NCBI RefSeq assembly: GCF_945859685.1
Contig: NC_079148.1
Location: forward strand, 49,982,421 to 50,046,420
Direction: 5' to 3'
Length of the DNA: 64,000 bases
Source of the DNA: Eupeodes corollae
Lineage: Eukaryota > Arthropoda > Insecta > Diptera > Syrphidae
The translations under genes were made by a program, and so were the position numbers. Under the pieces are notes generated by a model. It saw nothing but the letters and a program-made list of their open reading frames with translations, was not told where the DNA came from and did not search any database. Below, piece by piece: positions 59,171-64,000 of the stretch. Position 1 is the first letter of the stretch; every line of letters begins with the position of its first letter.

Positions 59171-60050
59171 GGACCGCCTCAAGACTCAAAGTTCCGCAAA
59201 TGGATTTTTTAGAAAAATCTCATGCAGTTTTCCGCAGTCGCAGGCCAAACTCGCGCGTTCTGCTAAGCGACCGATGGCGACAATAATATCTTTGTATATG
59301 GATGGCAGAGACGAACGAAGTGAGTGGTGGTGCGTCAAGGCAAGGCGAGGCATGTCGTCGACTTTGCCAAAACAGCCCAGTATTCTTGAGCCAGCAAATA
59401 TTGTTAACCGTATATTACTACTGGACATAATCAGGACAGACGAACAAGGATTTCTAGGAAACCTCTCTCCCTAGATGAGAAAGTGTACAGCTCTGGAGTC
59501 GAGATTCTAGTCATAAAAAATGGTGTGGTGTTGATGGGGTGTGCTGTTTTCGATTTTTTTCCGCGAAGTTAAAAAAATTGAAAAACTTTTACCCAGAACA
59601 ACAAACAACAATAAAAAACGAAGCTGAAACAACCAAAAATAAATTTAAAAAATATTGTGATGATGAAAACGATGGATAAAGTATATTATATTTGTGATAA
59701 TAGTGGTGTAAGGGGTTTGAAGGGAACTAACTAAAAAAGAGGGATGATATGATGAACACAGTTGAATGGAAAAATAATTACCGGCGCATTTCGAACATTG
59801 CATTCAATGGTTTTCCACGAATTCGCACACCGCGTTTCGTTTGAATTCCATTTCGAAAGTTGCCGTAAGCCGTATCCTCTGTTTTAGTGTTTTGATTAAA
59901 ATTGAAATAATAAAAAAACGCACATTCATGTAAAACAAAGTGTACCTATAAACGAGACTAACAATAAAAACAAAACTTAACTATAAAATAAAAAGGATTC
60001 ATTATTTTTCCCGAAACCAATGTGTGCACTACAAAAATTTAATAAAATTA
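59171..60050 (+). other. run: runt 3' untranslated region and polyadenylation signals
   Basis: After the TGA at 59168-59170 the DNA turns AT-rich. Canonical AATAAA signals are at 59909-59914, 59963-59968, 59987-59992 and 60041-60046, with an earlier one near 59610. The most likely 3' end is just after the cluster at 59960-60060, by inference. The open frame running past the stop in another frame (to 59474) is not supported as coding. Confidence 0.6.
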
Positions 60051-61689
60051 AACTTTCAAAAATATTCCTTGGATAATAATTTATATTTTTTGTTCTTCTA
60101 ATTTTTGTAAATATGTAACAACAACAAACAATAGTTCAAATGGATTGAAAACAGAGATGCAGAGAAAATTATTTATGTTTTGTTAATTATAAGATTTAAA
60201 AAAAAAAAACAACTGAAAATATTTTAACTATATAAAAAAATAAAAACAATTTGATGTATAAATAAAATAGAAATTTAAATTAATATCTATTTGTATAAAA
60301 ATTATGTTATTTTATATAAGTTTTGTTATATTTAAGAGATTAATTTATAGAGCAAACAAATAAATGAGTAAATTCAGAAATGAGTTTACAATTTTTTACA
60401 AAATGAATTATTTAAGTTTTTTGTTTTCTTGATGAGATTGTTTATGAGGGAAATGAATACGAAGTGCAGTAGATCATTTTCTTAAAGGAACTAATTGATT
60501 GGGTTTATTCATGGTGGTTATTAAATTTCAGTTCATTGATCACTGTTTTGTTGCTAACATTTCCTCCCGTTTCTCGGTAAAACTTTCAACTTTTTTATGG
60601 AGTTTGCAAAACTAAATTTTCGAAATTGTTTCCAATGGGCTTTGATCATCTTAATTCGTCCAATTTCAAAATTACTGTTGCGTCAGATTTTTGAGATATT
60701 ATTGAATATTCTAAAAAAATTAATTTGCTTTCTTTAGAAAGCTTTACCACATTTTAATTGTGTATAATTTCTATGGACAGTGAAAAAACTATGAGGGGAT
60801 AATGTTGTATTTTTGTCATTTAAAATAAAATAAGGGAATAGAAAATTTGTAAACAATTTAAATACAAACAAAATAATTCGCTTTTCTAGCCCAAACGCAT
60901 AATAGTTGGACAGCCTATGGTAAAAACAAAAAGTAGTTAATTCTTAAATTAAGTCGGAGATAAACTCAATATTGTGGTATTTGTCTCAGTAGCAAAATAT
61001 TTGGCCTTCGCATCTTAATTTTAATTTGGTGTTACTTAGCTTTACGCCTTGATAGCGGCTTCTATATGCGTCGTAGCATTGTTTCAACAATTTTTTTGAC
61101 ATTCTTCGATACCAAACGTTAAAAAAATTTAAGATTTTAGCTTTTAGGTCCTTAAGAGTCCGACATTGATCTTTAAACTTTTTTTTAAAGACAGTTTCAT
61201 TTGTTGAGAGGTTAGGGCTTTGATTATAAAAAGCTTAAATACTACCTTTGTTAATAATAAAATAATTTTAAAGTCAAAACAGGCTAAAGAATTTCCAATC
61301 TACCAACTTGCTTATGACTTTATTTTTTTGTATTCATAACTTGGTGTCATATATTTTGTTTTCAAATTTATGTGTCACTTAGTTTGTTATGAAATAATTT
61401 TTTTTTTAAAGTCATAAGTCACTAACTAACTTAAGAATACTCTGTTTTTAAGTCGCAAGTCATCTAAAGACGTATGACTTAATGATTTCTTAATTAAATT
61501 CGCAACCCTTCTTTTGTGGTAATAAAATCACTGTATTTTTTTGAACTGAACAATATTCGAACTTGATACATAAATCACATTACGTTTTTTTTTGAAATGC
61601 CTGTTTATATTTTAATCCAGCCATCCTAAACCAACTAAAACAATTTTTGTTTGTAATTATTTTATTTTTGAGTTAGTAGAAAAGAAATC
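60051..61689. other. Unassigned AT-rich downstream DNA
   Basis: No gene recognised between the runt 3' end and the LINE copy. Mostly A/T runs. Confidence 0.45.
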
Positions 61690-64000
61690 TGTTTTTAATT
61701 TTAGACTTGTATACAACAGTATTATTATTACCTAAACTACGGTGGTATGAAAGAGATTTACAGAAGTATACAGCGAATCTAAACCATAATATTAGCCTTA
61801 TAAACGAAACTGACCTTCTGTCTATAGGGGACTCAGATATTCTTACTTCGTTTATTATGGAATCAGCGAAGCCTTTGCAGAAAAAATAACAGTTAAAATA
61901 GGCAAGCAACCATGGTATGATTGGGAATGCGAATTTGCAAGGAAAAAATCATTTGCCTTTCTCCTCCTGTTACTCGTAAGATGCAATTCCAATTACGCTA
62001 AAATCATGTATCGCGAGGTTAACAAAAACTACAAAATTGTATGCGCTCAAAAATAAAAGCGTTATTCACAAAGTTAATCTTCAGCCCTGGTTAACATCAA
62101 AGACAGTCGTTCCTTCTAGAAAACTGCCAAAGTGCTAGATCTAGCCTCGTTCTTGCAAAATATTAAAGTGGAAGCTGGAGAGTTAGCTACACATTTCAAA
62201 AAACTCCTAAATCCGCCACCAAATCCAAATCCCATGTAATATGCACTCCCATATCAACAGGACATTTTCTTAGACCCATCTATACTGCTCGAAGATGTTA
62301 CAAGTGTCATACACCGATGTGGATTGAATAAAGCCCCTGGTGAAGATCGCATATCGTATGAGTTCTTCAAGAACGCTTGAACAGATTTTTTAGTAAAACT
62401 AACATCGAAATTCAATTTTATTTGGTCCACGGGAGAAGTCCCTGACAGTTTTAAGAAAAGTGTAATACTACCGATTTAAAATAAAAGGAGATCCAAAAAA
62501 TCCCAGTAACTACAGAGGTATATCGTTTTTAAACACTGTCATGAAAATCTTCACAGGCATCTTACTTCAACGTTTAACAGACTGGATAAACTAAAATGAC
62601 CTGTTAAGCGAATTTCAAGCCGGCTTCCACAAGGGGTACTCAACAGAAGATAATATCTTCTCTCTAAACAGTATATTGCTCGTATGTATGCTGAAAAAGG
62701 AAAAAAAATGTATGCGTTCTTCGTAGACTTCAAGGCAGCTTTCGGATGTTTGGGATGGAAATATTCTTTCAAATTGGTTCGAACCAACAACTGGTGTAAA
62801 GCAGGGATGTCTCTTGAGTCCACTCCTCTTCTCAATTTATTTAGACGATCTAGTTGCGGTTCTTCCGGGAGGAGTTCTTTTTGAATATTGCTCTACGTTG
62901 ATGACATTGTAGTTCTCTCTGAATCTCCCAACATGCTCCAGATCATGATAAATAAACTTTATTGTTACTGCAAACTGTGGAACCTAAAAATAAATATAGC
63001 TAAATCAAAAGTAATGGTGTTTCGAAACGCGGCGGGTCGTCTTGCAATTAATGAAAGTTGGACTTGGGGAAATGAAAAACTGTAAACTTTTAAGGAATAT
63101 AAATACCTCGGTGTTTGGATTACTCAAACGCTATCATTCAAAAAGCATTTACAAGAAAAACTTAAAGAATTCAAATGCGCGATAAACTGTAATTGGAAAA
63201 CAGTATTCTGCAGTCGAAATATAGCTTCAAGTGCAAAATACAGAATTTTTGAAGCAGTAGTCAGATCAATTATGTGTTATGCGGCACAAGTTTGAGGTAT
63301 TCTCGAGTTTGAAGAAGTAGAAAAACTCTTACGTTTTTTCTTAAAAAGAATATTCAGACTTCCAGAAAATACACCAACGTACATGTTGCACCTCGAAACT
63401 GGTCTCCCTCCACTGTATTTCTACACTTTTCATATATAATAAAGACCTTAAAACACCCTAATCATCGCCTCACAAATCGCTTTACATCTCAAAAACAGAA
63501 ATGAACAATTTTTTTCGGAATGGAGAAGACTGAGCCTAGAGCATGATATTCCACTCCAACTAGAAAATGAAGATTATTTAAGAATAAACCTGCAAACCCT
63601 TTTAAGTAAAATTGAAGACTCTGCTAGAAATGCTTTCATCGAACATTGTCAACAAAGTCAAACAAGAAGCTCGTATAAGCTTTTAAACCATTTCCTAGGA
63701 GAAAAAAATTACTTTAATGACCAGAATAGTCTCGATGTTATCAGTACTATCTTTAAAGCGAGAGGCTAACTCCTCAGACTTAATTCCGTACCCTACATAA
63801 GCGAGCAAAATACGGAATGCACCTTGTGCAATATGAGAACTAGAGAAGACATACATATGTCATTTCATTGGCATATGTTCTATTTTAAACTCAATCAGAA
63901 GATCAATCTGGAGAAAAAATACTCTTAATGGAGATGAAATTCAGGGTATTCTTAATGGCGAAAATTGGACACTTCTTTACTGCTACATCAAAACTGCCTA
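61690..64000 (+). pseudogene. LINE of the 62-kb family, copy 3 (runs to the window edge)
   Basis: A LINE ORF2 in broken frames. The pre-reverse-transcriptase linker is at 61707-61889. SNYRGISFLNTVMKIF is at about 62505, a GFHKGYSTEDNIFSL-type block at about 62625, MYAFFVDFKAAF at about 62707 and LLYVDDIVVLSESP at about 62885 (intact YVDD). VFRNAAGRL and YKYLGVWITQ follow (about 63020-63115), then SSAKYRIFEAVVRSIMCYAAQV (approximate, about 63230-63290) and an ECTLCNMRTREDIHM zinc-knuckle-like C-terminus at about 63820. The largest and least decayed copy of its family here; the last part lies beyond position 64000. Confidence 0.9.

Noticed and set aside
59061..59474. 137-residue open frame overlapping the end of runt
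   Set aside because: It overlaps the last exon of runt in another frame and runs into the 3' UTR. Conservation lies in the runt frame ending WRPY.

Overview
This window looks like nuclear DNA from a fly (Diptera, probably a schizophoran outside Drosophila). The evidence is one intact host gene with typical fly introns, the Runt-domain transcription factor runt, set in AT-rich, transposon-filled DNA. No rRNA, functional tRNA, CRISPR or bacterial-type operon is visible. The species cannot be named from the sequence alone.

Layout. Positions 1-54000 hold no convincing host gene. They contain decayed mobile elements separated by unassigned AT-rich DNA: a BEL/Pao integrase remnant (2160-3275); four copies of one RTE-like LINE (4187, 27808, 41466 and 50778 onward); two copies of a jockey-like LINE (10422+, 34100-); an RNase H-bearing LINE (14979-17699); three copies of another LINE (17770-19830, 52165-52800, 61690-64000); further LINE scraps (8550-10230, 21005-22635, 27400-30064); mariner-type transposase relics (20876-23560, 40225-40690); and a tRNA-derived SINE family. 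There are also three copies of a roughly 1-1.8 kb element built of about 174-bp tandem monomers.

Two complexes are nested. At 20876-23560 a LINE sits in a SINE, which sits in a mariner-like gene. At 27400-30064 an RTE-like LINE splits an older LINE. Target-site duplications can be read directly for several insertions.

The runt gene is on the + strand: a candidate promoter and 5' UTR (about 55980-56433), then three coding exons (56434-56980, 57339-57482, 58368-59170) encoding 497 residues and ending in the Groucho-binding WRPY. Clustered AATAAA signals follow at 59909-60046. The large gene-free upstream interval is where the cis-regulatory DNA of a pair-rule gene would be expected; GC-rich islands at 13190-13570 and 32428-32450 and a CAGGTAG site at 55393 are candidates within it.

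The strongest unlisted signal is that the tRNA-headed SINE and the RTE-like LINE share their last roughly 33 bp. This suggests the SINE used that LINE's machinery. All RTE-like copies here have lost a correct YADD motif.
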